NCBI GenBank assembly: GCA_015680685.1
Contig: MNCI01007731.1
Location: 456,356 to 520,355, forward strand
Direction: 5' to 3'
Source of the DNA: Gnetum montanum
Lineage: Eukaryota; Streptophyta; Gnetopsida; Gnetales; Gnetaceae
DNA: 64,000 nucleotides
This document shows positions 20,941 through 33,042 of this stretch, one piece after another. A program made the translations under genes and the position numbers. Numbering within the stretch: position 1 is the stretch's first letter; each line of letters starts with the position of its first letter. The notes beneath the pieces were generated by a model. It searched no databases, was not told the DNA's origin, and worked only from the letters and a program-made list of their open reading frames with translations.

Positions 20941-21607
20941 GGAAAAGCTCATAGAAACCCCAATTCTATGGGCACCAAACTAGTCTAGAATATTTCACAT
21001 AATGACCAGTGCATCTAATTATGCCTTGGGAGCTATTCTTACATAGTTGGACAATAAGAAATGTCCATATTACATCCACTGCATGAGCTAAAGCATTATG
21101 GGTGCACAACTAAATTACACCACCACTAAGAAAGAACTAATGGTAGTGGTGTATGCTCTTGAAAATTTTAGGTGCTATGTGCTTAACTATAAGATGTTTA
21201 TGCACATAGATCACAGTGCCATCTGCTTCTTAATGAACAAGCCAATGGTGATCCCTCGTATCATATGGTGGCTTGTGATCTTACAGGAATTTGATCTCAC
21301 AATGGTAGATTGGAAAGGAATTGAGAATGTTTTCGCTAACAATCTGTCTCAATTAAGATGTGATAATAAAGAGGAGAGTCCACTCTTTAATCAATTTTCA
21401 GACAAACTCCTCTTTACAGGAGTAATAAATGACCAAGCACCCACAAAAATAAAATGGTATGATAACATACTCACTTACCTTCTTATCGAGGAGATGCCAC
21501 AAGATCCAGACTTTACAAAGAAACAACAGTTTCTTCATTGGGCAAAGTACTTCATGGAAATCAATGGACACATTTACAGGGTGTGCCCCAATGGCCTAGT
21601 TCATTAG
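20941..21607 (+). pseudogene. Element A1 RNase H
   Basis: The open frame 21098-21607 (169 codons) begins MGAQLNYTTTKKELMVVVYAL and shows HIDHSAICFLMNKP, the gypsy RNase H pattern (the usual TDH is IDH). It continues to the linker before the integrase (LTYLLIEEMPQDPDF). Its start Met lies inside the domain, so it is only a fragment of the former polyprotein. Confidence 0.8.
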
Positions 21608-22429
21608 TGTGTTCTTGATACTAACCAATTGCACATTCTCTAGGATGCTCATGAAGGCCCTTGTGAAGGGCACTATGCTAGGAGAGGCATAGTCATAAAA
21701 ATATTGATGGTAGGATACTATTGTCCTACAATATTTAGGGATGCCCACCAATTTATCTGATCTTTTGAATGCTATCAAAGAGATGGTAGGATGCCCACCA
21801 ATTATTTTAAACTTGTGAATGCTATCAAAGAGATGGTGGGATGATCACACGAATGGAGGGTTCTTAACAATGGATTCAACCACTAGAGTCCTTTAACATA
21901 TGGGGCATTAACTTCATGGGTCTCATCACATCCACATCTAATGGAAAGGCATACATCATTGTAGCAATCAACTACTGCACTAAGTGGGTAGAAGTAACAG
22001 TCTTCACCAACTGTACATCATCCACTACTACTTGATTCATACAATAAAATGTTGTAAATAGGTTTGGGATGCCACATGCACTAATTTCTGATAATGGAAC
22101 TCATTTTATAGGTTCAATTTTTTTAAAATTGATGCAACACTTGGGGGTTGAACGTAAATTAACAACACCCTATAACCCCTAAGCCAACGATCAAGCAGGG
22201 GTAACTAATCAAGAGATCACAAAGATTATAACAAGACCTATCAACAAATATAGGAGAGATTAGAGAATAAAACTTAATGATGCCCTTTGGACCTACTAAT
22301 CAACATAGAAACTCTCTATTGGCTACTCTTCCTATGAGTTAGTCTACAGGAAACTTCCAATACTCTGGATTCAATTTGATCTCTATACACTCTCAACAGT
22401 TTGTGAAATAAATCTTAACCTATGCCTAT
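21608..22429 (+). pseudogene. Element A1 integrase remnant
   Basis: The zinc-binding start (HEGPCEGHYARRG), the core motifs WGINFMGLI (first catalytic Asp replaced by Asn), LISDNGTHF and the region around VTNQEITKI can be recognised in broken frames. A direct duplication of about 50 bp sits at 21739-21788/21789-21838 in the zinc-binding region. Homology to A2 IN stops just before the D-type LTR at about 22430. Confidence 0.75.
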
Positions 22430-22948
22430 TTTTGCCACCGAAAACGTCGGTGGCTAGAAACACTGAGAGGTTGCCGGGTGAATAGTTTAATCTCAGATCC
22501 ACATGAGGGCTATGCTAGAGAAAATGCATTCAGGGTACCTTGAATGGTCTAGTTGATCATACAAGGACTTAACCAGTGTACAATAACCCTTTTGCAAACA
22601 ACGATTTTAAAAGGAGCACCTGGTGGTAAGATAAAAAGAAAATGTGATGTGCACAGCAATAAAAACGTGCTAAAGCACGTAACAAGATAGTGGACATGAT
22701 TAAACATTTAACAATTCCAAAAAATAAATGCTAGAATTAGCCAAAAATAGAGTTTGAATACGAAGATACATTGCCCCGAAAAAAGGGTATAGGTATACAA
22801 GGTGTACAATAGGCATAGTAGAAGCAGAGTCACCACCTCAGTGGTGTCGAGTTGTGAAATTTGGTGCTCACTATGATAAATTGTGCCTCTTGGGTTGATT
22901 GTCACAGTATACAATATGATGTAGTTGTGCCTCTCTATCATTATGGTG
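22430..22948 (-). repeat. Truncated 3' LTR of element D
   Basis: Similar over its whole length to 56754-57287 in the same orientation. It begins at the U5 end with CCACCGAAAACGTCGGTGGC and holds the U5 block at 22535-22570. It stops at GGTGTGC, where the A2 5' LTR begins. It carries no gene. Its U3 part is lost or lies beyond A2. Confidence 0.75.
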
Positions 22949-23781
22949 TGCCCATTGACATAGCCTTCCTGCGTCAACGTGGCCCTATTTACACAGCTGC
23001 CTATCTTGGCCTATAAATAAGAGGGCCTTCCACCTCATTTAGGAACCTTTTAGTTAGTTGTAGTGAATCTCTTGTAGTTTGTTCCCGCAGGAGATAGAAT
23101 ATTTTCCAAGTGCCCACAGCAGGTGTAAGAAAACTGATCATCTCTTTATTCGAGCATTGATGTATCTAAGCCCATTGATGTGATGGTAATAAAGATGAAC
23201 TATTCAAGCATTCCTTGTAGCATTTGGACTTAGCTATTTTATGCATTCAATAGTTTAATATGTTTATGCTTTATTAGTTACTTGTTAATTACTTAAGTTT
23301 TTGTTATTATGATTTCAATCACTATTGTTCATTCGTAGTTCTTAAAGGCCATAAGTATGACCATCTCGAACATAACACAAACACTTGGTAAACCCACTGA
23401 CGCTTAACGTCTGGTAACCGAGAAGTGTTAGGAGATGCTTAGAATGTGCTCGGAAGATGGGATTGTATTCTTATGTTAGGAGTAGTTAAGATTTAGATTA
23501 AGATAGTCTTAGATTAATTAATATTCTAGCCTTACTTTCCAAGATAATTAGCCGCCAAAAAGATAATTAAAAAGCTATAAAAATCATTAGTCATAGTCTT
23601 ACTTAACCATCGTAAACAGAACCTCACAAGTGAGATTAGGATGACAATGACCCTTCTAATCCAAGGTTTCACTGGTTAGAGTCTGGTGTATGTTAAGTGC
23701 TTATAGTCTATGGATCTCGACCGAGTCATGTGTGAACACTCGTGATTTGTATGGTTGGGCATAGGGGTACCTAGCCACTCA
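22949..23781 (+). repeat. Element A2 5' LTR (left end truncated)
   Basis: Colinear with 50700-51540. A TATA box, TATAAATAA, is at 23012-23020 in the same context as 50771. The LTR ends CCACTCA, followed by TCGT and the primer site. The first part, present in the 3' LTR, is replaced by the D LTR remnant. Confidence 0.85.
23012..23020 (+). promoter_or_regulatory. TATA box, A2 5' LTR
   Basis: TATAAATAA in the context GGCC-TATAAATA-AGAGGGCC, identical in the 3' LTR (50771-50779). Confidence 0.65.
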
Positions 23782-23785
23782 TCGT

Positions 23786-23803
23786 TAGCGCCATTGCCAG
23801 GGA
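23786..23803 (+). other. Primer binding site (tRNA-Asp-like), A2
   Basis: TAGCGCCATTGCCAGGGA begins four bases after the 5' LTR. It resembles the tRNA-Asp site TGGCGCCGTTGCCGGGG used by Athila, with a few C-to-T or G-to-A changes. Confidence 0.75.
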
Positions 23804-23929
23804 CTGTTAGTTTTACATGCATCATCTAACCTTATTGAAATGATCATTCAAGTCATTGGAATAGACCTAGGATAGAAACATCTATGCATGCTAGTAAAAT
23901 TAAAGTAAATAGTAAGGTACACCAATTAC

Positions 23930-25800
23930 ATGGACCATCTAACATCCAACATGTCTTCTCACAGGAGAGAGGTATTCGAACCATCAGTGCCACAAGAATG
24001 TCGGGTGGTGTAAAAACATCCTAATGAATATGTCCCTAATTTCACATTCATCCTACATCAGGATGAGCATTTATGATGGTGGGACATGGAGGGTAGCATT
24101 ATGCTACCACCCAACCGATTAGCCCCTACGATGCTATATAACAATTTGGGAAAATTAGGCATCCAGGAATCGATGGCAGAGTATGTCATGGAGGACCATG
24201 ACTACCGAGACTATCATCCCATGGAGGCTCAACAGACAAGAGACCAGCATCAAGTGAAGAGATATGAAAAGTAGAAAGGGAAACAATTAAGTAACCCCTT
24301 ATTCTCGCAAGGGCTGCAAGACAATGGGGATCCTGTCTTTCATGATACCCATTCAACTGAACTTCGCTTGGAATAGCAGATCCTCCAGTCAATCATTCAG
24401 AACAAACCTCTAAGTGACCACAATTCTCAAGGGGATGGAGGGTCACATAGCAAGGCTAGGTAAGATGATCAAGGCTACCATGAGGGTAAAGGAGGAGATT
24501 GACATCGGAGCAGTGGTGATGCCTCTCCTTCTTCTCTATCCTCTCACTCTCCTACACCTTCATATAGCTCAGGGTCTAAGCATAATGAGGGAAGGAAGGA
24601 GCGAAAGGATGGTGGAAAATAGGTTCGAAAGGGGCAACGTGAGGAAGTGTGTGACCAATTGCGTGGCGCTCACTAGCATGAAAGGATAGGTAGCTAGAAT
24701 CATCATAGACATCATGGTTCCCAATAGGACTATGATTTAGATGAGCCATTGTTAGCTACTCAGAGCATGCTATAGATCATAGAGGTAGTTCAAATTCCAA
24801 GTAGGCACATAAAGGATAGTTGGATCAAGCGCATTGATATGAACAACATCCTCAGATCTGAAGGGGGATACAACTATGATCCGCAGACCCACCTGTAGGC
24901 TTGCACCCTGCAAAACATTGACAATGATTGAAAATGGCTGAAGCTGTTCCCTCACATACTCATCAAAGAAGGTGAAAGTTGGTATTGGTCCTTGGAGCCA
25001 TAATCAATCAAATGATGGAGTACGATGCTAGAAATCTTCAATGACAAGTATTAAACGTAGTCTAGAGTGGTGAATCTAAGACGGCAAATCCAAGGTTGGA
25101 AATAAGGGAATCATGAACCCTTGGATGCCACCATGAGTAGGTACTACTCATTGTTGCATTAGTTCCCTAGTCATGGTTACTATCAGTGGGCACATCTTCG
25201 CCACATCATTGATGGGCTCCATTTTGAAACACAAAAGATCCTTGGCATGTACGCTAAGGAACGACTATCGAAGCTAAGGGCCCATCAGTTGGAGTGCCTC
25301 ATTGAAAAGGTGGCCAAGAAGGAAGGAGAACTTAGGAAAAAGAAGAGCATAGAAGAATTCAACTAGGACCCTTCCCTTAGAAAAAGGGAGGTCCAATTTT
25401 GTGATGAGGAGTATGAATCACCACTGGAAGCAGCAGTGAATTGAAATACTTTGCCGTTATAAAAGTTTGCATCTAAAATATCGGCAAAGGTGGATAAGAT
25501 GTGTGAATATTTGGACAATAAATTCCAAAGTGTACTAAAAATTATAGAAGAGTCCAGAGAACAAGGTAATGACCATGATCAGTGCAAGAAGAAAGGAGCT
25601 GAACATGCCTAACATAAGGGTAAGGGTAAAGTTGTTGGAGCATAGCAGGTTGCAGACTCTGACATCGAGGAGGATGATGAATGTGAAATATTCTAATATG
25701 AACATCCTAAGGGATGTTGTACTATGGTGTCACATCTTCAAGAGTCTGGGGTGTACACCTTGAACCCTCTTTTGGTGCAACGGCAAACACCACGAAGGTT
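23930..25800 (+). pseudogene. Element A2 gag
   Basis: A possible start ATG lies at 23930 (MDHLTSNMSSHRREVFEP). The N-terminal region is broken by stops. The Retrotrans_gag domain is recognisable at about 24920-25240 (FPHILIKEGESWYWSL, then YYSLLHQFPSHGYYQW with a stop at one Gln). A charged region follows (MYAKERLSKLRAHQLECLI), then an acidic linker (VADSDIEEDDECE). The same layout, less complete, is seen in A1. Gag would form the virus-like particle. Most stops are TAG or TAA where Gln is expected. Confidence 0.78.
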
Positions 25801-27400
25801 TCCTTATCCACAAGGCAATTCCAGGTGGTTCCACTAGCAGCAGCAATGATATTATCCATGTGGAACACCCTCACAACCATATGAATACTTTCAATAGTGG
25901 AAAAAACCACAAGCATGGGGGATACCACCTCAAGGTAGTTTTACCCTTACAAACAACCAAATCCTTATGGGTACTATGTTTAGCAACCAGTCTCTCCAAG
26001 AGAATCTTCCAGTCATGTGGCCTTTCCAAGTTATTACCACCTCCCTGAATATCTTCGACATCCATATCCACCACCCAAGGGGGAAAACCCACATCTCTTC
26101 TACCCTCCATCACCTTCTCCTACCACTCCTCCACAACATTCCACTTAGTTACCAACTGCTCCATCAATGCAGGTAGAAATACCGCCATAGCCATAGTAAT
26201 GAAATGCTACGAGGGTTGTTAACTTACAACCGACAACTCGGCTGAGTGGACTGGAATCCAAGCCATGAAAACATCCTTTCTTCCAGCCCAGTAATCTGAA
26301 CACACCCTCACCTATGCCTATGGCTAGTGCTTTCAAAACTACCAACACCTCCAACATCATACCACCTAAGCAGCCCTTCAACCAACCACACTCCAACGTC
26401 CAAACAGTCATGCTCACACATGCCGTGATCGACTAGATCAAAGTAGGTCATCTTCCCTAGAAATTGATAGATTTGGGAAGCCCCCTCATCTATATTTAAG
26501 TGGTAGGAAATGGGCCATGCAAATCTCTACTGGAATCAGGGTTAGGGATCAATTTGATCTCTCACAATATCTACAAGAACTAGAACTTTCCCCCGCTAAA
26601 GAAGAGCAACATCCAGCTCGAGTTAGCAGACTAGTCCATCATCATTCCCTTGGGTTTAGTGGAGGACATCATGACCACTGTTTGTGGGTGGTCCTATCCT
26701 GCTGATTTCCTAATCATCCATGTAGAGAACTGCAAGGGAAACTTCCCAATCATCATGGGAATAGCCTAGCTAAGCACGGTGGATCCACGACTAGGACTCC
26801 GAGATCTGTCCCTGGAAATTTCAAAGGAAAATCCTTTCGGGAAGATCAAGAATAAGCATATTCCATGCATCATGTATAGTGACTCAGGGTGCAACTATGT
26901 GTAGTAGTTATGGTTTGCTAAGTGGATATCCATTCAAGCATGCAGTCAGTGTACCAAGGAATCACCTATTCAATAATGCCTGTACGCAGTAGCCACTAAC
27001 CAAGAGGGTACCCAGTGGCTGACATCTAATCCTACTAGCAGTACATTCTACATGGAACCATCTGAGGGGCTAGTGGAATCCTATGTTGAAATCAAGGATG
27101 AGATGGAAGAGGTTTATCAACAGGTCTCCATTGTTGATGACCAAGATGATTGGGGGGAGCTACAAGTCCCTGAGAGCTTCAAACAGGAGCCCCTGGAGCT
27201 AAAGTCTTTATTGGCTCACTTGGAATATGCATTCTTGCAAAATGGCAAGCTAGTAATTATTAATACTGCCCTTGCTCCTGAACAGAAAAAGAGATTGCTA
27301 GAGATGGTATGGTAAAAAAATAGGTAGCTGCGTTCGCATGGTGATATCCTAAGTTTACTAGAGTTGATCCTAGGGTCTACCACCATCAGATCTATCTTGA
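25801..27400 (+). pseudogene. Element A2 gag linker and protease remnant
   Basis: A proline-, serine- and glutamine-rich linker (25760-26500) is followed by the protease region. The C-terminal protease motif appears as IIMGIA-stop-LSTV at about 26750-26780 (Trp codon now TAG), preceded by HHDHCLWVVLSC and followed by LSLEISKENPFGKI. The open frame 27052-27315 (87 codons, MEPSEGLVESY to LLEMVW) forms the acidic PR-RT linker. The active-site D-S/T-G is not recognisable with confidence. Confidence 0.65.
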
Positions 27401-28122
27401 CCCTTCCATGAAGTCACAAAAATAGCCACAAAGATAGTTGAATCCCAAACTGAAGAAAATCGTAAAAGATGAAATTGAACAATTGCTCAAGGCCAGATTC
27501 ATCTATTCTATAGCCGATAGCAAATGGGTTAGCCCACTTGTTATTGTTCCCAAGAAATATGGCAAGTGAAGGGTTTGTATTGATTTCCAGTTGCTCAATA
27601 TGGTGACCTTCAAGGACCACTTCCTGCTCCCATTTGTGGACCAGGTGTTGGATACCATCACAAGGCATCATTACTATAGCTTTTTGGATGGTTATAGTGG
27701 TTATAAACAAATCCAAATAGCACTAGAGTACCAAGCCAAAATAATGTTCACAAGCCCATGGGGGACTTTCTCATATAAGAAGATGCCCTTTGGCTTATGC
27801 AATGCACCTGCTACGTTCCAATGCCTTCTCCTAAGCATCTTCCAACAACAAATCGACAATGGTGTAGAAGTCTTCATGGATGACTTCTGCACCTATGGGG
27901 CCACGTTCAAGCAAGCCTTGAACCATCTAGATCAGGTTCTAAAAAGGTGTGTCGACACCAATCTATAGCTCAATTGGCATAAGAGCCATTTGATGGTCCA
28001 AGAGGGCATTATGTTAAGTCATCGCATCTCACGAACAAGGATCAACGTAGACCCTGAAAAGATCAGGGTCATCCAAGGAATCACCCACCAACCAAGTATC
28101 ATCAAAGATGTTCGTTCATTCC
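27401..28122 (+). pseudogene. Element A2 reverse transcriptase, part 1
   Basis: RT motifs in order: HHQIYLDPSMKS, ADSKWVSPLVIVPKK, RVCIDFQLLN, YYSFLDGYSGYKQIQIA, SPWGTFSYKKMPFGLCNAPA and the catalytic VEVFMDDF. The open frame 27591-27968 has 125 codons without a stop. The thumb part (27990-28122) ends in VRSF, where element C was inserted after ATTCC. The frame continues as LGHTGYY at 44551. Athila RT has this FMDDF form. Confidence 0.9.
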
Positions 28123-29649
28123 TATACTATTTGAAATCATCGGTCTCTAGCTGGAATGAAATAGAAACCAAAAGATCCCCGGACAAGCATAGAAGACCCT
28201 ACCTTCACTTGAGGGTGAGCTGGAATTGACAAAGGCAGAGTACCTTGAGTGGTCCACATGAGGAGCAGACAAGGATTTCCCTGAGCGTACATTGATATAC
28301 CATATGCTGGGTTATATGTAAACAGCGTAACTAATGTAAAACTTAGTGTAAACATACAGGAATGTAAACAATAAGCATATAAGAATGAACAAAAAATTGT
28401 AACAAATCTTAGCAAAAAATGTGGCAATATTATTGCATAATAGAAGTTACAATGCACCGGTCTTAACGCATTTGTAGATATGACACAAGGCGGACGGAAA
28501 GCTCTGATAGATGAAGTGGGATGATGGTTTGCTGAATTTGGCTGGAAGCACAGCGTGAAGGTTGTATGCTCAGCATGCAAGGTTGAGGTCCAGCATATAC
28601 GATGCAGGGTTCTAGATTTTCTTAGTGTGGTTTGCTTGAATTTTTGCCAAGATGTCTCCAATTTTTCAAACCCGGATCTGGTCAAAAATCAAGGTTTTTA
28701 TACAGGTTTAGACATTAGACTCAAATATAAGAGGGAATGATTGGCTATGGAGTGCTGGAATCTTGAGTCGTGTGACATGTGGCGCATTGACTGAGTGTGA
28801 AAGAATGAAATTTAACAAGTGTACAACCAGCGTATACTGTTGCACGCCAGCGTATAGTGTTGTACGCCAGCGTATACATGCTGGGTGTGTGAACTCGGCA
28901 TACAGACTTGAGTAAAACAAAAGAAGTCATTCAGCCTTTGGATTTGAATTTGGATGTCACGAGAATGTTGCCTATGGATGTTTAGCTTGGTTGGCCTTGA
29001 TCTAACATGATTATGGAGAGCTTTGATTGGGATACGCACTATACATATTGGGTGTATACGCTGGGTGTATATGCTGGGCATATACACTGGGCGTGTAGGA
29101 TGTTCCTGTATGCTGGGCCTATACGCTGGGTGTATACGTTGGGCATGCAGGATGTTCGTGTACACTGGGTGTATACACTGGGTGTGCAGGATGTACATGC
29201 CCAGCGTATAAACACCAAAGTGCATGATGTCGCGATCAAAATTTGACTTTCCGGAGCCCATGATGACACCTAACAATTGCTCTGTTCCTGTGAGTTGATG
29301 CCTTGTACAAACTATTGCTCCGAAGTGCCATTTTTGTGCCATCTTTGGAATCCCATTTTCTGGGCGTACATGTGAGGCTTGCATGTTGGGCATATACGCT
29401 GGGCGTGCAGGATGTTCATGTACACTTTTCGTACACGTTGGGCTTGTACGCTAGGCGTGTACGCTGGCCATGTTTGATGCTAGATGTCACCATGGTCGTT
29501 TGCAAGTGCCAAGGAACCTTTTCTCATTGAGTTTGATTATGCTTGAAGCTGTCTGTGGGACCCTCAAGCTTCAATCATGCTGGAGAGGGTCACAACTTAG
29601 CTCAACTCTTGTTGGAGAAGTACTAAGCTGAGAATTTTGTGATGTTTCA
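28123..29649 (-). repeat. Element C 3' LTR
   Basis: Starts TATACTATTTGAAATC and ends GATGTTTCA. The U5 block is at 28242-28283, the minus-strand TATA box at 28695-28702. U3 carries GCGTATACGCTGGGCGT-type repeats at 28820-29470. Confidence 0.92.
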
Positions 29650-29665
29650 TTGGCCCCTCTTTGTT
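29650..29665 (-). other. Polypurine tract of element C
   Basis: The sequence TTGGCCCCTCTTTG on the + strand (purine-rich on the element strand) directly abuts the LTR. It is identical to that of B. Confidence 0.8.
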
Positions 29666-30659
29666 GACAGTTGGAGGAATCGACCCGAGAAATGTTGACA
29701 AAGAAGTACAAAACACCACAAGAAACTTAGTAGCATTATCTTTTGACACTTGGCCAGATGTCATCACACCGTGTTTAGTAGTATATGGGATTGGATAAAT
29801 GAAGTTTGTAGATGGACAGACAAATGGAAGTTGTGGGGATTGGAAACTAATCAAGGGATTGCGCACAGTAGATGGGATGATCTAGTGTGTATATAGGTCA
29901 TGCTGATCCTTGTCAATAGCCATTGTTTAGCAGAATTGGCATCGAGACATGAGAGGTGCGTCCTTTGGCGGAACAAGACCCTTGTTTAGTGTTTAAGAGG
30001 AACAACCAAAGCCACATGATAATGTGTTGTGTTCCTTCGAGGAACATGGTCTTTGTTTAGTGTTTAAAGGGAACCTTGTGGAAGAGAGAAAAAGCCCTAC
30101 ATTGAGATGATACTTGAACGTTTGAGACATAAGCATTTGCTTTCAAGATAACTGCCTTCCAGCCAACATTTTTTTTTTGGTGAATATCTTCGTTTTGATC
30201 TTGTGCGGAAATGCCATGTTGTGGGTTATAACTGCTTAAGAGTGTTGCAGTGTGCAATAGTGTGTTCAATGTTTCAGGCTGTACTAGGTGTGTTTGGGAT
30301 GTAATTGAGTAGAATATGTTGAGGGATAGGTGGGATATGTAACGAGAGATGTACTAGTGAATGGCTTGATTAGTCTGGTTGCGTGTGTTATGAACAACGT
30401 CTAACTTTGTTGCTGTGACGAAGTGCATTCTTGTATGAACACATCAGAGTGTCATCCTACAAACACAACTCAACTCCAAGAAGACAAGAGAACCATGAGT
30501 GAGTAAGAAAACTTAGACTTGAATAGCTACTAATGAAACAAAGGCACCGGATGAGATTTTAGGTACTATATATAAATAGCAGTAATGTTGTTTGGATCAG
30601 CTGATGGCGAGTGAGGCAGTGGCTCTGATGAAGTTTTAATGTAACCCAGATCGAGAGGC

Positions 30660-30897
30660 TAGAGATGAAATTGCTAGTTTATAGTCATAGCAGACTATTG
30701 TGGGTTAGTTTTATGTCATTCCCCTTTGGACATTGCCCGTTTAGCATCATGGAGGAAGGTACATTGCTAGTTCTGAGTCTTGGTGGACTATGAAGAGGCA
30801 AACCAGTTTATAGTCTTAGTGGACTCTAGCGAATGAGACTGTGGTAGTTTAATGTCATACCGGACAGGTGCTAGTTTATTTTCATTGTAGACATTCT
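30660..30897. repeat. AGTTTA-hairpin motif cluster, element C 3' part
   Basis: Motifs with TAGTC...GACTA, TGTC...GACA and TAGTC...GGACT stems follow AGTTTA-like boxes near 30673, 30703, 30770, 30803, 30845 and 30873. The order is the same as in element B (4765-4975). Confidence 0.65.
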
Positions 30898-31154
30898 ATG
30901 GTATTAGTTTATTTTCATGATGCTGAGATGAGCTATGGTATCAGTTTACCGTCATGATGCCAGGATGAGCTATGGTATCAGTTTACCGTCATGATGCCAT
31001 GATGAGCTATGGTATCAGTTTACCGTCATGATGCTAGGATGAGCTATGGTATCATTTTATCATTGTGATGCCAGGATGAGCTATGGTATCAATTTATCTT
31101 CGTGACACCAGGACGAGCTATGGTATCAGTTTACCTTCATGATGCTAGGACGAG
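30898..31154. repeat. 37-bp tandem array (7 units)
   Basis: Seven units of TGGTATCAGTTTACCGTCAT followed by GATGCCAGGATGAGCTA (37 bp). They derive from one AGTTTA motif. Element B has only one or two such units at the same place (4980-5090), so this is a lineage-specific expansion. Confidence 0.85.
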
Positions 31155-31199
31155 TGCATACTTGAGTTCATGCTCAAACGTGGAATGATTTCAAGAACA

Positions 31200-32640
31200 A
31201 ATGTTTGGTCAGATTTGCCAGCTCATTCCCTTCCATGTCAGCCAGTTTGAATGCTTCATTGTCGTACGCTTTGGTAACCAAGTAGGGCCCTTCCCAATTA
31301 GCTGAGAATTTGTCTGGGTGTTCCCAAATGGCTTTGAGTACAAGGTCACCTTCCTTGATAGGGTTCTTATGAACATCATGTTGATGGCATTGTCATTATC
31401 ATTTTTTGTAGCATTCAATCTGATCAAGTGCACGCATACATTCCTTCTCCACTGAGTCCAGGTCAACAATGTGTAGGTCATTGTTTTGCCCTTCGTCGAG
31501 GAGTTTCGAAAGTGTAATCCTTAAAGATGGTAACTATAATTCCAAGGGTAAAATAGCTTCTGAACCATAAACAAGACTATATGGCATTTTACGTATGGAA
31601 GCCAGATGCGTAGTATGATAAGCCCACAGCGCATATGCTAGTTGTTCGTGCCATCTCTTCTTGCTTTGGGTAAGCATATTTTTAAGTACTGTAATGATGG
31701 TTTTATTTGTGGCTTCAGCCTGTCCATTACTCTGAGGGTAGTAAGGGGATGAAAATGAATGTTTGATCCCTAGGCTTTCATAGAAAGTTCTGGTTTCAGC
31801 ACTACTGGATTGTGGCCCGTTATCAGTAATGATGGTCATGCGGATGCTGAAACGGGTCACAATGTGTTCGAGGATGAAGTTGCATATGTGTTTGGATGTC
31901 TTTTTTCTATAGGGAATAGCTTCTACCCACTTTTTGAAATACTCCATCACAGTTATGATGAATCTATGCCATGCAAAAGACGGGGGTGTTATTGGCCCAA
32001 TAAGCTCTAACCCCCACTTTTGGAAGGGCCAAGTCATTTGCGATGTATGCAACTCATTTGGTGGAACATGTATCAGATTGCTATGTTTTTGATAGATACC
32101 ACACGTTTTGGCTTTGGAGAGACAATCATACTCCATGTGTGGCCAATAGTAGCCCAAACATCTTATTTTCATTACCATTGCTTTAGGTGCTATGTGGCCT
32201 CCTCATAGTCCATCTTGTACTTTCTTGACGATAGTTTGGGCATCAGCATTACTAATGCATGTTAATAGTATGTCTTCGTAGGATCGACAACACAATGTGT
32301 CCCCTACCAGTGCATAATGTCGAGAACGTTTTCGCACTGCGTCCTTTTGTGCATTCGTTAGGTGTTGCGGTGGTTCACCATGTAGAAGGTAGTCTTTTAT
32401 GTCATCATACCATTCTATTGCGTGTGTTGTAATAACAGATGCAATTGGTAATTCATCGATAGTATTAATTATGGGTTTAGCGCAACTTATTATAGCGCTA
32501 GGCAGCATATGGAACATGTTTGGTGATATGTTTAGAGCTAGAGTGGCAAGTGCATCTACAACAGTGTTATCGTTTCTGGAAAAATGTTGCACATCCATAC
32601 TTTCGAATTGCTTTAGTAAATGTTTAGCTAAGTCACAGTA
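31200..32640 (-). pseudogene. Element C integrase and end of second RNase H
   Basis: Open pieces 31534-32178 (214 codons) and 32203-32598 (131 codons) show the end of the second RNase H (NDNTVVDALA), the linker, the zinc-binding region ending CGIYQKHS (one Cys lost), the core with WGLELIG, TDNGPQ and NGQAEAT, and LVYGSEAILPLEL. The first catalytic Asp is Glu (codon 32006-32008), unlike B where the second is changed. The C-terminal GPY-type part is in another frame (31209-31481). Inactive by sequence. Confidence 0.88.
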
Positions 32641-33042
32641 TGGTTGTAAATGTTGCGCTTTGCATGTATAAACGTCTGTGACTTAGTTTAAAACTAGTTG
32701 TGAGTCTCCTCTGAGTACAAGTCGTGTGATGTTGGAAGCTAATGCTGCCATAAGGCCCCTAAGGAGACCTTCATATTTTGCTATGTTGTTGGTACAATGA
32801 AAGTTGAAGCAATAAGAAAAGGGTCAAATCTCCCCAGAGGGATACGTGATGACGGTGGAAGCACTTTCCGCTTGAGAGGTGGATGCTCCATCAAAGTTCA
32901 AAACGGCTTTGTACTCATCAGGGATTATGTCTATCGCACTCACATTTTCGTCTGGAAACTCTGGCTTTATTGTTACTTGATCATGTGTTGGTAATGTAGT
33001 TAGTTGGTTCGCTATGGCTTGACCCTTGATTGATGCCTGCAC
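32510..33042 (-). pseudogene. Element C second RNase H
   Basis: VLNFDGASTSQAES, NNIAKYEGLL (catalytic Glu replaced by Lys), LRGDSQLVLN and RNDNTVVDALA can be read with a stop after YPSGEI and another after SQLVLN. It is the archaeal-type RNase H of Tat elements, homologous to 6386-6830 in B. Confidence 0.75.

Larger units (their letters stand above)
29666..31200 (-). other. Element C 3' noncoding region
   Basis: Colinear with 3697-5110 of element B; no gene is supported. It holds AGTTTA hairpin motifs from 30670 and the 37-bp tandem array at its IN-proximal end. Confidence 0.7.

Noticed and set aside
28137-28685. 182-codon minus-strand frame at the start of the C LTR
   Set aside because: It covers the U5-R part of the LTR and is broken in the partner copy at 43040-43320. 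Open by chance.
28812-29393. 193-codon minus-strand frame rich in HPAYTPSVY-like repeats
   Set aside because: This is translation of GCGTATACGCTGGGTGT repeats in the C LTR. Similar frames (29007-29246, 33547-34098, 42373-42807) have the same origin.
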